The notes beneath the pieces were generated by a model, which did not search any database, had not been told where the DNA came from, and saw only the letters and a program-made list of their open reading frames with translations. DNA of 64,000 nt from Acidobacteriota bacterium (GTDB lineage Bacteria; Acidobacteriota; Holophagae; Holophagales; Holophagaceae): the NCBI GenBank assembly GCA_016195985.1, contig JACPYP010000007.1, positions 1 to 64,000 on the forward strand, written 5' to 3'. Shown piece after piece: positions 16,260-24,068 of this stretch. Made by a program: the position numbers and the translations under genes. Numbering within the stretch: position 1 is the first letter of the stretch; every line of letters starts with the position of its first letter.

Positions 16260-17435
16260 ATGCCACGCATCATCCACCAACGGGTTTCCAGCTTCCTTCC
16301 GGGCTCGCCGCTGCGGCGGGCGGGCCTGTCCGCCGGAGTCGCCCTGCTCATGTGGTTGGGGGCCTGCGGCGGCGGAGGCGGGGGGTCCGCCAGCGCGCCG
16401 CCCTCGGCTCCGCCTCCCGCGCCCGCCTTCCAGATCACCAACCTGGTGTCCGACCAGGCCACGGTCGCGGCCGCCACCACGGACGCCAACCTGGTGAACC
16501 CCTGGGGCCTCGCTTACGGGCCGGCCACGGATTTCTGGGTGGCCAACCAGGCCACCGCCACCACCACGGCCTATGACGGGCTGGGCCACATGCCCGCCTC
16601 GCCCCTGGTGGTTTCCAGCCCTTCCCTGCCGGGCCACACCATGGGCGGCCCCACCGGCGTCGTCTACAACGGCTCCGCCGGCTTCATGGGAGATCAGTTC
16701 ATCCTCGCCTCGCTGGATGGATGCCTCTGCGGCTGGAGCGCCGGAACCACCACCACGCGCCGGGTGGGCAGCTCCGCTTCGTCCGCGGTCTACACGGGGC
16801 TGGCCATCGGGACGAGCGGCACCGCCACGTATCTCTACGCCGCCAACTTCACCGGCGGCACCATCGATGTCTTCGACTCGGCCTACGCCCCCGCGAGCCT
16901 GGGCGCCTCCGCCCTGGTGGACCCCACCCTGCCCGCGGACTTCTCGCCGTTCAACGTCCAGGCCCTGGGCGGCAAGCTGTACGTCACCTACGCCAAGCGC
17001 GCGCCCGCCGCCCTGCGCGAAACCACGGGAGCGGGGCTGGGCTACGTGAGCCTCTTCAACCTGGACGGCAGTTTCGTGCGCCGGGTGGCTTCGGCCGGAG
17101 CGCTCAACGCCCCCTGGGGCCTGGCCCTGGCCCCGGCCAGCTTCGGCCCCTTCAGCGGCGCGCTGCTGGTGGGCAACTTCGGCGATGGCCGCATCACCGC
17201 TTTCGATGCCGCCACGGGCGCGCAGCTGGGGCAGCTGTCGAATGCCAGCAGCGTTCCGCTGTCCATCGGCGGCCTGTGGGGCCTGGCCTTCGGCAATGAC
17301 GCCGGCGCCGGAAAATCCGCCCAACTCTACGTGACGGCGGGCCCGCAGGGAGAAACCCACGGCCTCTTCGCCACCATCAGCTACGGCGCCCCCAGCGGCG
17401 GCACGGGCGGGCCCGGCGGCGGCGGTGGATACTGA
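16260..17435 (+). CDS. TIGR03118-type secreted lipoprotein
   Basis: 391 residues. The signal peptide ends in a lipobox-like WLGACGG and a Gly/Ser/Pro linker follows. The body matches the TIGR03118 family of unknown function: NLVSDQATVAAATTDANLVNPWGLAYGP, WVANQATATTTAYDG, then SPFNVQALGGKLYVTYA and NAPWGLALAP. The repeated G-L-A/NPWG pattern suggests an NHL/SMP-30-like beta-propeller. It ends in a Gly-rich tail (GGTGGPGGGGGY). ATG 16260 has GGGAGGAC five bases upstream, so the open frame back to 16092 is not used. No catalytic residues can be named. Confidence 0.85.
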   Translation: MPRIIHQRVSSFLPGSPLRRAGLSAGVALLMWLGACGGGGGGSASAPPSAPPPAPAFQITNLVSDQATVAAATTDANLVNPWGLAYGPATDFWVANQATATTTAYDGLGHMPASPLVVSSPSLPGHTMGGPTGVVYNGSAGFMGDQFILASLDGCLCGWSAGTTTTRRVGSSASSAVYTGLAIGTSGTATYLYAANFTGGTIDVFDSAYAPASLGASALVDPTLPADFSPFNVQALGGKLYVTYAKRAPAALRETTGAGLGYVSLFNLDGSFVRRVASAGALNAPWGLALAPASFGPFSGALLVGNFGDGRITAFDAATGAQLGQLSNASSVPLSIGGLWGLAFGNDAGAGKSAQLYVTAGPQGETHGLFATISYGAPSGGTGGPGGGGGY

Positions 17436-17499
17436 TGCTTCTGCGGCTTGACGGGGCCCCTTGCCCCCCGGATGCTGAACCTCCATCGGGAGCCTGATT

Positions 17500-18987
17500 T
17501 TGAGTGGTTGGGATCTTGCCATCGCGCTGGACCGAGAGAGCCGGGAACCGCTCTACCTCCAGCTGGTGAAAGCCATCGAGGAGGGCATCCGCCACGGGCG
17601 CTTCAAGCCTGGGGATGCCCTCCCGGGCACCCGGGGCCTGGCCGAGCTTTTAGGCGTCAACCGCAACACCACGCTGGCCGCCTACAAGGAACTGGAAGCC
17701 GAGGGCTGGATCGAGGTGGCTCCGGACCGGGGCACCTTCGTGGCCCGGAAACTGCCCTTCGTGGTGGATGTCCCCGCGGGCATCACCGCTCAGGATTCGG
17801 CCTCCTGGAAGCGGGCCACGCCCCGCAACGGAGCCTTCTTCCAGCCCGGCGCCCCGGCCCTGGAATCCTTCCAGCTCATCCCCGATGCCACGGACCTGAG
17901 GATGGCCCCGACAGAAGCCATCCACCGGGCCTACGGCAGGGTGCTGAAACGGCATCCGGAACGTCTGCTTCAGCCGGGCTGGGATCCCCGCGGCCTCCTG
18001 GACCTGCGCGACTCCCTCTGCAAGATGCTGCGCGACATGCGCGGGCTCACCGTGGAAACGGGCAACCTCGTGCTCACCCGCGGCCTCATGAGCACCTTGA
18101 ACCTCGTGTCGCGGGTGCTCTTCGCCCCCGGCGATGCGGTCGCCGTGGAGAACCCCGGCCAGTTCCGGGTGGCCGAAGCCTTCCGTGCCGCCGGGGCCCG
18201 GCTCTTCGCCGTGCCCGTGGATGGCAAGGGCCTCGACGTGGGGGCCCTGGAGGCTCTGCTCATCCAGGAACCCCTCCGCCTGCTCTACCTCACAGCCAGC
18301 CCCCAGCATCCCACCCAGGTGGCCTTGGATCCCGTGCGGCGCGGGCGCCTGCTGGAGCTTTCCCGCGTCCATGGTTTCCGCATCCTGGAGGGCGACCCCA
18401 GCCTGGGCTTCCACCGCGAAAAAAATCCCGGACTGCCCCTGGCGAGCGAGGATCCCCACGGGCGCGTCCTCTACTTCAGCAGCTTCGAGCAGATCCTCGC
18501 GCCGGGCCTCCAGGTGGGCTTCCTGGCGGGAGAGGCCAACCTCATCAAGGCCCTGGCCCAGCAACGGCAGCTGGTGGATTGGCCCGGCAACCTGGTGCAG
18601 GAAGCCACCATCGAAGAGACGCTGCGCGATGGCGAGATCGCCCGCCACCTCCGGCGCATCCGCAAGCTGACCGAAGAACGGCGCGAAAGCATGGTGGACC
18701 GCCTGCTGCTCCACCTCCATCCGGCCATCTCGGTGCGGAACCCCAGGGAAGGGCTGTCTCTCTGGCTCCGGGTGGCCGAGGACGTGCCCCTGGATGCCTG
18801 GATCGAGTGCTGCCGCGCCCGCGGCGTGGTCGTCTACCCGGGCAGCCTCTACGACCTGCACCGCCGGACCCTCCCCCACATCTGCCTGGGCTTCGCCGCC
18901 CACGACCTCGACGAGCAGAACGAGGCCTGCGCCCGAATGGCCCTGGCCCTGCAGGATGCCCGCCGGGGGAGAGCCTGTTCCACCTGA
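17500..18987 (+). CDS. MocR-like GntR regulator with degenerate PLP site
   Basis: 495 residues: an N-terminal GntR winged helix (about 15-82: PLYLQLVKAIEEGIRHG, LPGTRGLAELLGVNRNT) and an aminotransferase-fold domain (about 115-480). MocR/GabR regulators bind PLP through a lysine in a SFSKxLxP motif. Here it reads S-F-E-Q-I-L-A-P-G-L-Q, so the lysine is Gln331 and the phosphate-binding arginine that follows is Gln338. The E-D-D-Y motif is E-G-D-P. PLP binding is therefore unlikely while the fold is kept. TTG at 17500 is used, with GGGAG seven bases upstream. It precedes the cytochrome c gene by 50 bases in the same direction. Confidence 0.9.
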   Translation: MSGWDLAIALDRESREPLYLQLVKAIEEGIRHGRFKPGDALPGTRGLAELLGVNRNTTLAAYKELEAEGWIEVAPDRGTFVARKLPFVVDVPAGITAQDSASWKRATPRNGAFFQPGAPALESFQLIPDATDLRMAPTEAIHRAYGRVLKRHPERLLQPGWDPRGLLDLRDSLCKMLRDMRGLTVETGNLVLTRGLMSTLNLVSRVLFAPGDAVAVENPGQFRVAEAFRAAGARLFAVPVDGKGLDVGALEALLIQEPLRLLYLTASPQHPTQVALDPVRRGRLLELSRVHGFRILEGDPSLGFHREKNPGLPLASEDPHGRVLYFSSFEQILAPGLQVGFLAGEANLIKALAQQRQLVDWPGNLVQEATIEETLRDGEIARHLRRIRKLTEERRESMVDRLLLHLHPAISVRNPREGLSLWLRVAEDVPLDAWIECCRARGVVVYPGSLYDLHRRTLPHICLGFAAHDLDEQNEACARMALALQDARRGRACST

Positions 18988-19037
18988 GGCCGCGAACGTC
19001 CCCACATCCACATCCCCATCTCACCGGAAGGAATCCC

Positions 19038-19484
19038 ATGAATTCCGCTGGTCTCCGCTTCGGCCTTTTCATCCTGATCCACGCCCTTATCGGCGCCGGG
19101 ACCGCCACAACGGCGCGGACCCAGCCTCCGGGTCAAACGCGTTCTCCGGGGGGACGCTCCCTGGGTGAACTCCAAGCCTTCTACCAGCAGAACTGCGCGC
19201 GGTGCCACGGGACCGATGGATCCTCCCGCAGTCCCGAGGGCAAGCGGCTGGCTGGATCGGACTTTACCAAGGCCGCCCGGGCCTTCCGCGACGCGCCGGG
19301 GCCCGCCGCCGACCGGGAGATCCAGGCCATGGCGCGGACCATTCTCAAAGGCCTGTTCTTCGGCATCACCATGCCCGGCTGGAAGGACGAACTCAGCCCC
19401 GACGAAGCCACGCGGATGGTCAAAGAAGTGCTCCTCCAGGCCGAACGGGGGCGCGTGATCCAGCCCGAGAACGAAGCGCATTGA
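19038..19484 (+). CDS. Small secreted c-type cytochrome
   Basis: 148 residues. The N-terminal hydrophobic leader is FGLFILIHALIGAGTA. One haem-binding site CARCHG follows LQAFYQQN near residue 55, and a distal methionine candidate lies in GITMPGWKDELSPDEA, the usual class I cytochrome c ending. GGAAGG precedes ATG 19038. It lies 50 bases after the MocR-like gene and is convergent with the LysR gene. The electron donor and acceptor are unknown. Confidence 0.9.
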   Translation: MNSAGLRFGLFILIHALIGAGTATTARTQPPGQTRSPGGRSLGELQAFYQQNCARCHGTDGSSRSPEGKRLAGSDFTKAARAFRDAPGPAADREIQAMARTILKGLFFGITMPGWKDELSPDEATRMVKEVLLQAERGRVIQPENEAH

Positions 19485-19511
19485 GCCCGCGCAGAGCTGC
19501 GGAAGCCTCCC

Positions 19512-20435
19512 TCAGCGCGGTTCCCGCAGGGCCTGGATGATCAGGTTCCTCAGATGGCTCAAGGCGGGATCCAGATGGGTCCTTTCGTGCCAGCCCAGAC
19601 CCACAGCATAGGTGGGCGAGGGAAAGGGCGGACGGAGGATCTTGAGGCCCAACAGGTCGCCCAAGGCCCGCGCGAAGCGAAGGGGCAATCGCGCCACGGC
19701 GTCCGAAGCGGCCGCTGCATGGGCGGCCGACAGGAAATGGGGAAGCACGAGGCCCAGGCGCCGGCTGAGCCCCTGCGCCTTCAAAGTGCGTTCCAGCGCC
19801 AGGCTGCCCGTGCCGCCGCCCTTCATCACATGCACCTCGATGTGGCGCAGGGCTTCAAATTGGCGCCGGCTGAGGGTGGTCCCTTGGATGACGGGATGGC
19901 CGCGCCGGACCGCGAAAACGACCTTCTCCTGGTAGAGGGCCTGCAGGCGCAACCCCGGCGCCCGAACCTCCATGGGCAGAAGAAAGAGATCCACGTCGGC
20001 CTTGGACACCCCGCCCTCTGCCAGCAGGCGATCCACGGGCACCACTTCCAGGGTGGCCAAGGGCAGAGCCTCCGCGAAGCGTTCCATGACCCGGGGCAGA
20101 TCCGAAACCTCCTGATCATCGGTGCAGGAAAGGGTGAAGCGCCGGGTGCAGAGAGCCGGATCGAAGCGCCGTCCCAGCTGAAGCAAGTCCTCGAACTGGG
20201 ACAGGGCGCGGCTGATCGATGGCGCGACGGCCGTGGCCGCGGGTGTGGGAGCCATGCCCCGCCCCGATCGGACGAACAGGGGGTCGCCCAGGGCCTCCCG
20301 CAGCCGAGCCAGGGCATTGCTCACGGCGGACTGGGTGAGGTTCAACCGGTGCGCGGCATGGGTCGCGCTGCGCGCCTCCATGACCGCTTGGAAGACGACG
20401 AAAAGGTTCAGGTCGAGGGAGGATATATTTTTCAT
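19512..20435 (-). CDS. LysR-family transcriptional regulator
   Basis: 307 residues, the typical family length. The N-terminal winged helix-turn-helix (LDLNLFVVFQAVMEARSATHAAHRL, then NLTQSAVSNALARLREALGDPLFVR) resembles the NodD/LeuO-like branch that opens S-L-D-L-N-L. A periplasmic-binding-protein-like effector domain follows. It is divergent from a frameshifted amidohydrolase gene 75 bases away; in this family a divergent neighbour is usually a target. A long inverted repeat covers its own start codon, suggesting self-repression. Confidence 0.93.
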   Translation of the reverse strand: MKNISSLDLNLFVVFQAVMEARSATHAAHRLNLTQSAVSNALARLREALGDPLFVRSGRGMAPTPAATAVAPSISRALSQFEDLLQLGRRFDPALCTRRFTLSCTDDQEVSDLPRVMERFAEALPLATLEVVPVDRLLAEGGVSKADVDLFLLPMEVRAPGLRLQALYQEKVVFAVRRGHPVIQGTTLSRRQFEALRHIEVHVMKGGGTGSLALERTLKAQGLSRRLGLVLPHFLSAAHAAAASDAVARLPLRFARALGDLLGLKILRPPFPSPTYAVGLGWHERTHLDPALSHLRNLIIQALREPR

Positions 20436-20450
20436 GTGAATGAAAAATAT
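20425..20450. promoter_or_regulatory. Inverted repeat at the LysR start, probable operator
   Basis: A perfect 11-base inverted repeat (20425-20435 and 20440-20450) with a 4-base spacer: ATATTTTTCAT, GTGA, ATGAAAAATAT. It is AT-rich and symmetric, as LysR operators (T-N11-A type) are. The LysR start codon (20433-20435) lies inside the left arm, and the amidohydrolase start is 60 bases away on the other side. Confidence 0.6.
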
Positions 20451-20510
20451 TATGAATCATCATCATTGGTGACATAAAAAGCGGTCGATGATGGGAGCCC
20501 TGGGGGTTCC

Positions 20511-21741
20511 GTGCGCCGCTCCGTCGTTCTGATGATCCTTGCCGCCTTCAGTGCGTTCGCCGTTGAAACCCCGGCCCCGCCCGTGTTGGCGTTCATCCAC
20601 GCCAAGGTGTACCCCACACCCGATGCGGCGCCCCTGCCCGATGCCACCGTGCTGGTGGAGGGCGGACGCATCCGCGCCGTCGGGCGCGGCATCGCCATCC
20701 CAACCGGCGCCAAAGTCCTCGATTGCCAGGGACGACCGCTCATGGCGGGATTCTGGAACTGCCATGCCCACCTGACTCAGCCGAAATGGGACGACGCTGC
20801 CACGGCCCCCGCCGCGCGCATGGCCGCGCAGTTCCAGGAGATGTTCACCCGCTTTGGATTCACCTCCGTGGTGGACCTGGGTTCCAATCCCGGCAGCACC
20901 TAATCCCTTGCGGGCCCGCATGCGGGCCGGCGAAGTGGCAGGCCCCAACCTGCGCAGCGCCGGCGGCCCCGTTTATCCCGCCCAAGGCATCCCCCACTAC
21001 CTTGGAGGCCTTCCGGCCGAGGTGCGAGCCCATATGGCGCAACCGGCGAGCGCCGGCGAGGCCCGGGGCCTGGTCGAGGCGATGGGCAAGGACGCCGATG
21101 TCATCAAGCTGTTCACCGGTTCATGGGTGGCGCGAGGTCAAGTCAAGCCAATGACCCTGGAGGTTGCCAAGGCCGCCGTGGCCGCCGCGCACAAACACGG
21201 GCGCCTCGTCTTCGCCCACCCCTCCAACCTGGCGGGCACGCGGGTGGCCCTGGAGGCAGGGGTGGATGTGCTGGCCCATGCGCCCGATGACACCCGCGGC
21301 ATCGACGGCGCCCTCCTCCAGGCCATGGTGAACCGGCGCATGGCCATGGTGCCCACCCTGCAACTCTTCCAGGGCGTAGGAGGCGAAGACATGGCGGCCA
21401 TCCGGGAGCTGGTCAGGGGATTCAAAGCCCGCGGCGGAGAGCTGCTCTTCGGGACCGATGTGGGGTACATCGACACATACGATCCCACCGACGAATTCCT
21501 CCAGCTCGGCCAGGCCGGTTTGACGACCGCGGATCTGTTGCGGATGCTCACCACCGCCCCGGCCAAGCGCTTTGGTGTCCAGAATAGCCATGGCCGTGTG
21601 GCCGAAGGCATGGTGGCCGATCTTGTGGTGCTCGCGGCTCATCCCGAAGGACACCCTCAAGCCTTCGCCCAGATTGCCTGGACCGTGCAGGCCGGAAGGC
21701 TGCAATACGAGGCGGGCATTCCAGGCCCCGGTGCGCGCTGA
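20511..21741 (+). pseudogene. Frameshifted secreted amidohydrolase
   Basis: Two overlapping frames make one amidohydrolase of about 410 residues. The first (20511-20903, GTG start) has a signal peptide and the metal motif NCHAHLTQP. It stops at a TAA right after GSNPGST. The second frame continues without loss from NPLRARMRAGEVAGPNLRS to base 21741 and carries the remaining metal/active-site motifs: DVIKLFTGS (lysine), FAHPSN and LAHAPDDT (histidines) and FGTDVG (aspartate). Removing one base near 20900 restores a full enzyme. Everything else is intact, so this is either a recent one-base mutation or a sequencing error. The family includes imidazolonepropionase-like and prolidase-type hydrolases. 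It is divergent from the LysR gene. Confidence 0.85.
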
Positions 21742-21818
21742 AGAAGGCCCCTCTCCGCCCTCTCCCCAGGCTGTCGAGCATCGGCCTGCCCGCGGTCGCC
21801 CAGCCGGACACAACGAAC

Positions 21819-21881
21819 GTTTAACGCCTTCGAGGCATCTCCTAACACCGCCTTAACGGACACCACAGCCATTCTTTGGGG
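21819..21881 (+). promoter_or_regulatory. Predicted KdpE-controlled promoter of the kdp operon
   Basis: TCCTAAC (21840-21846), five bases, CTTAAC (21852-21857), eleven bases, then CCATTCTTTGGGG (21869-21881). The same arrangement with the same spacings lies in front of the kimA gene (29647-29688, minus strand). On the opposite strand the pair reads GTTAAG-N5-GTTAGGA, a direct repeat with 11-base period, as PhoB/OmpR-family regulators bind. CTTAAC stands at the -35 position, 17 bases from a weak -10 (TTTGGG at 21875), as expected for an activator-dependent promoter. A further half-site GTTTAAC lies at 21819-21825. KdpE as the regulator is inferred from its own gene nearby. Confidence 0.65.
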
Positions 21882-21900
21882 CCGGTCCGTTCAACCGGCC
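21880..21900 (+). other. Leader hairpin before the kdp operon
   Basis: GGCCGGT (21880-21886) pairs perfectly with ACCGGCC (21894-21900) around a 7-base loop. It sits between the predicted promoter and the ribosome-binding site GGAG of the first gene, so it would be at or near the 5' end of the mRNA. It could stabilise the mRNA; no T run follows, so it is not a terminator. Confidence 0.45.
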
Positions 21901-21913
21901 TTCTGGAGCGGCC

Positions 21914-22105
21914 ATGCCGATGAAATGGTTCCTCTTCCTTCCCCCGGCCCTGGCCGTGGGCTGGTTCGGCACCCGGACCGCCCTGCACATCCGCTCCAGC
22001 CGGGGCAGCAAAGGTGACTCGCTCACCATGCTGGCCCTGTGCTGGAGCCCCCTGATGGCCTGGGCCTTGGCCTATCTGTTGTCGCTTTCCCGGAGCCTGT
22101 CATGA
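21914..22105 (+). CDS. Small membrane protein at the head of the kdp operon
   Basis: 63 residues with two hydrophobic segments (about 5-25, [15 protein letters not shown], and about 40-60, [17 protein letters not shown]) joined by a basic loop (RSSRGSKGD). GGAG lies six bases before the ATG. Its stop overlaps the kdpF start (ATGA), which argues strongly that it is translated as part of the operon. I do not recognise a family. A role as a Kdp accessory or stability subunit is only suggested by position. Confidence 0.72.
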   Translation: MPMKWFLFLPPALAVGWFGTRTALHIRSSRGSKGDSLTMLALCWSPLMAWALAYLLSLSRSLS

Positions 22106-22194
22106 GTTCGACCCTGCTTATCGCGACCCTGCTGGCCCTGGGCCTGCTTGGCTACCTCACCTTTGCCTTGCTCAAGCCGGAGAAGTTCCAATGA
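22102..22194 (+). CDS. kdpF: KdpF, small subunit of the K+-transporting ATPase
   Basis: 30 residues, matching KdpF in size and pattern: a single membrane helix ([20 protein letters not shown]) with the conserved end KPEKF. KdpF stabilises the KdpABC complex in the inner membrane. It overlaps the previous ORF by four bases and kdpA by four bases (ATGA), so translation is coupled. GGAG precedes the ATG. Confidence 0.9.
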   Translation: MSSTLLIATLLALGLLGYLTFALLKPEKFQ

Positions 22195-23888
22195 GCCATG
22201 CCTGGATCCAGAACCTCCTTTTTCTCATCCTCCTTCTGGGCATCGCCGTTCCGCTGGGGCCCTTCATCGCAAGGGTGATGGAGGGAGAACGCACCTTCCT
22301 CCATCCGGTGCTCGGTCCCGTGGAGCGGGGCCTGTACCGCCTCATGGGCATCACCGGCCAGGAGGACATGGGGTGGAAAACCTATGCCTGGGCTGTGGCC
22401 TTCTTCAACCTGCTGGGCTTCGCGGCGGTCTTCGCCCTGCAAAAGGCCCAGGGGGCCCTGCCCCTGAATCCCGAGGCCATGGGCAAGCTGCCCACGGACC
22501 TCTCCTTCAACACCGCCGTGAGCTTCATGACCAACACCAACTGGCAGAACTACGGCGGTGAAAGCACCCTGAGCTACCTCACCCAGATGCTGGGGCTCAC
22601 GGTGCAGAACTTCCTGTCCGCGGCCACGGCCATGGCCGTGCTGGTGGCCCTCATCCGGGGCCTGGTGCGCCGCACATCCAACGGCATCGGCAACGCCTGG
22701 GCCGACCTGATCCGCGGCACCCTCTACGTGCTGCTGCCCCTCAGCGCCGTCATCGCCCTGCTGCTGGTCTCCCAGGGCGCCATCCAGAACCTGTCGGCCT
22801 ATGTCCACACCGCGTCCGGCCAGGCCCTCGCCATGGGACCCGCCGCGTCCCAGGTGGCCATCAAGATGCTGGGCACCAATGGCGGCGGCTTCTTCAACGC
22901 GAATTCCGCCCACCCCTTTGAAAACCCCACGGCCTTCAGCAACCTCATCCACATGCTGGCCATCTTCATCATTCCGGCCGCCCTCTGCCTCACCTTCGGC
23001 AAGATGGTGAAGGACCGCCGCCAGGGCTGGGCCGTGCTGGCGGCCATGACGGTCATCTTCGTGATGGCGCTTTCGGTCACCACCTGGGCCGAGGCCAAGG
23101 GAAATCCGGGGCTGAAGGCCGTGTCCGTGGATCAGGCTGCCACCCTGCAGCAGGGCGGCGGCAACATGGAGGGCAAGGAGGTGCGCTTCGGCAGCGGCGC
23201 CACCAGCCTCTTCGCCACCGTCACCACGGCGGCCTCCTGCGGCGCCGTCAATGGTTGGCACGATTCCTTCACCCCCTTGGGCGGCCTCGTGCCCCTCTGG
23301 CTGATGGAGCTGGGCGAGGTGGTCTTCGGCGGCGTGGGCTCGGGCCTCTACGGCATGCTGCTCTTCGCGCTGGTGGGCGTCTTCATCGGCGGCCTCATGG
23401 TGGGGCGCACGCCGGAATACCTGGGCAAGAAGATCGAAGCCTTCGAGATGAAGATGGCCTCCATCGCCATCCTCCTGCCTTCCGCGGCCATCCTCATCGG
23501 AACGGCAGCGGCGGTGCTTTCCACGGCGGCCACGGCCTCCGTCTCGAACCCCGGCCCCCACGGTTTCACCCAGATCCTCTACGCCTTCAGCAGCTGCGCC
23601 CAGAACAACGGCAGCGCCTTCGGCGGCCTCAGCGGCAACATCCCCTTCTACAACTACGGCCTGGCCCTGGCCATGCTGGTGGGCCGCTTCGGCGTCATCT
23701 TCCCCGTGCTGGCCGTCGCCGGGTCCCTGGCCCGCAAGAAGCACACGCCGGAGGGCCTGGGCACCCTGCCCACGCACACCCCGCTCTTCGTGGCGGTGCT
23801 GGTGGGCGTGGTGCTGCTGGTGGGCGCCCTCACCTACCTGCCCGCCCTGGCCCTGGGGCCCATCGCCGAACAGTTGGCCCTGCGCTGA
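22191..23888 (+). CDS. kdpA: KdpA, K+-binding channel subunit of the Kdp ATPase
   Basis: 565 residues with about ten membrane helices. KdpA belongs to the superfamily of K+ transporters with four pore loops, and all four are visible: [46 protein letters not shown] and [12 protein letters not shown]. It selects K+ in the periplasm-facing pore and hands it to KdpB. The start overlaps the kdpF stop. Confidence 0.98.
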   Translation: MSHAWIQNLLFLILLLGIAVPLGPFIARVMEGERTFLHPVLGPVERGLYRLMGITGQEDMGWKTYAWAVAFFNLLGFAAVFALQKAQGALPLNPEAMGKLPTDLSFNTAVSFMTNTNWQNYGGESTLSYLTQMLGLTVQNFLSAATAMAVLVALIRGLVRRTSNGIGNAWADLIRGTLYVLLPLSAVIALLLVSQGAIQNLSAYVHTASGQALAMGPAASQVAIKMLGTNGGGFFNANSAHPFENPTAFSNLIHMLAIFIIPAALCLTFGKMVKDRRQGWAVLAAMTVIFVMALSVTTWAEAKGNPGLKAVSVDQAATLQQGGGNMEGKEVRFGSGATSLFATVTTAASCGAVNGWHDSFTPLGGLVPLWLMELGEVVFGGVGSGLYGMLLFALVGVFIGGLMVGRTPEYLGKKIEAFEMKMASIAILLPSAAILIGTAAAVLSTAATASVSNPGPHGFTQILYAFSSCAQNNGSAFGGLSGNIPFYNYGLALAMLVGRFGVIFPVLAVAGSLARKKHTPEGLGTLPTHTPLFVAVLVGVVLLVGALTYLPALALGPIAEQLALR

Positions 23889-23896
23889 GACCGACC

Positions 23897-24040
23897 ATGA
23901 CCGCTTCCATGCCTTGCCCTGAAACAGACCCCCAACCCGCGGAGGGTCACCCATGCCTGCGTCATCCCTGGGCCCGGCTGTTCCTGGTCATGGCTCTGCC
24001 AGTCCTGCTGCTTCTCCTCGGAATATCCCTCACCCGCTAG
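23897..24040 (+). CDS. Small single-span membrane protein between kdpA and kdpB
   Basis: 47 residues: a soluble, acidic and proline-rich N-terminal half ([13 protein letters not shown]) and one C-terminal membrane helix ([20 protein letters not shown]). It starts eight bases after the kdpA stop and ends 28 bases before kdpB, filling a gap that in most kdp operons is only a few bases. Its own ribosome-binding site is weak. No family was recognised. A competing overlapping frame starting at 23952 has a better ribosome-binding site but no hydrophobic or conserved character. Confidence 0.6.
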   Translation: MTASMPCPETDPQPAEGHPCLRHPWARLFLVMALPVLLLLLGISLTR

Positions 24041-24068
24041 TCCACACCCTCCTTCAGCGAGGCCATTC

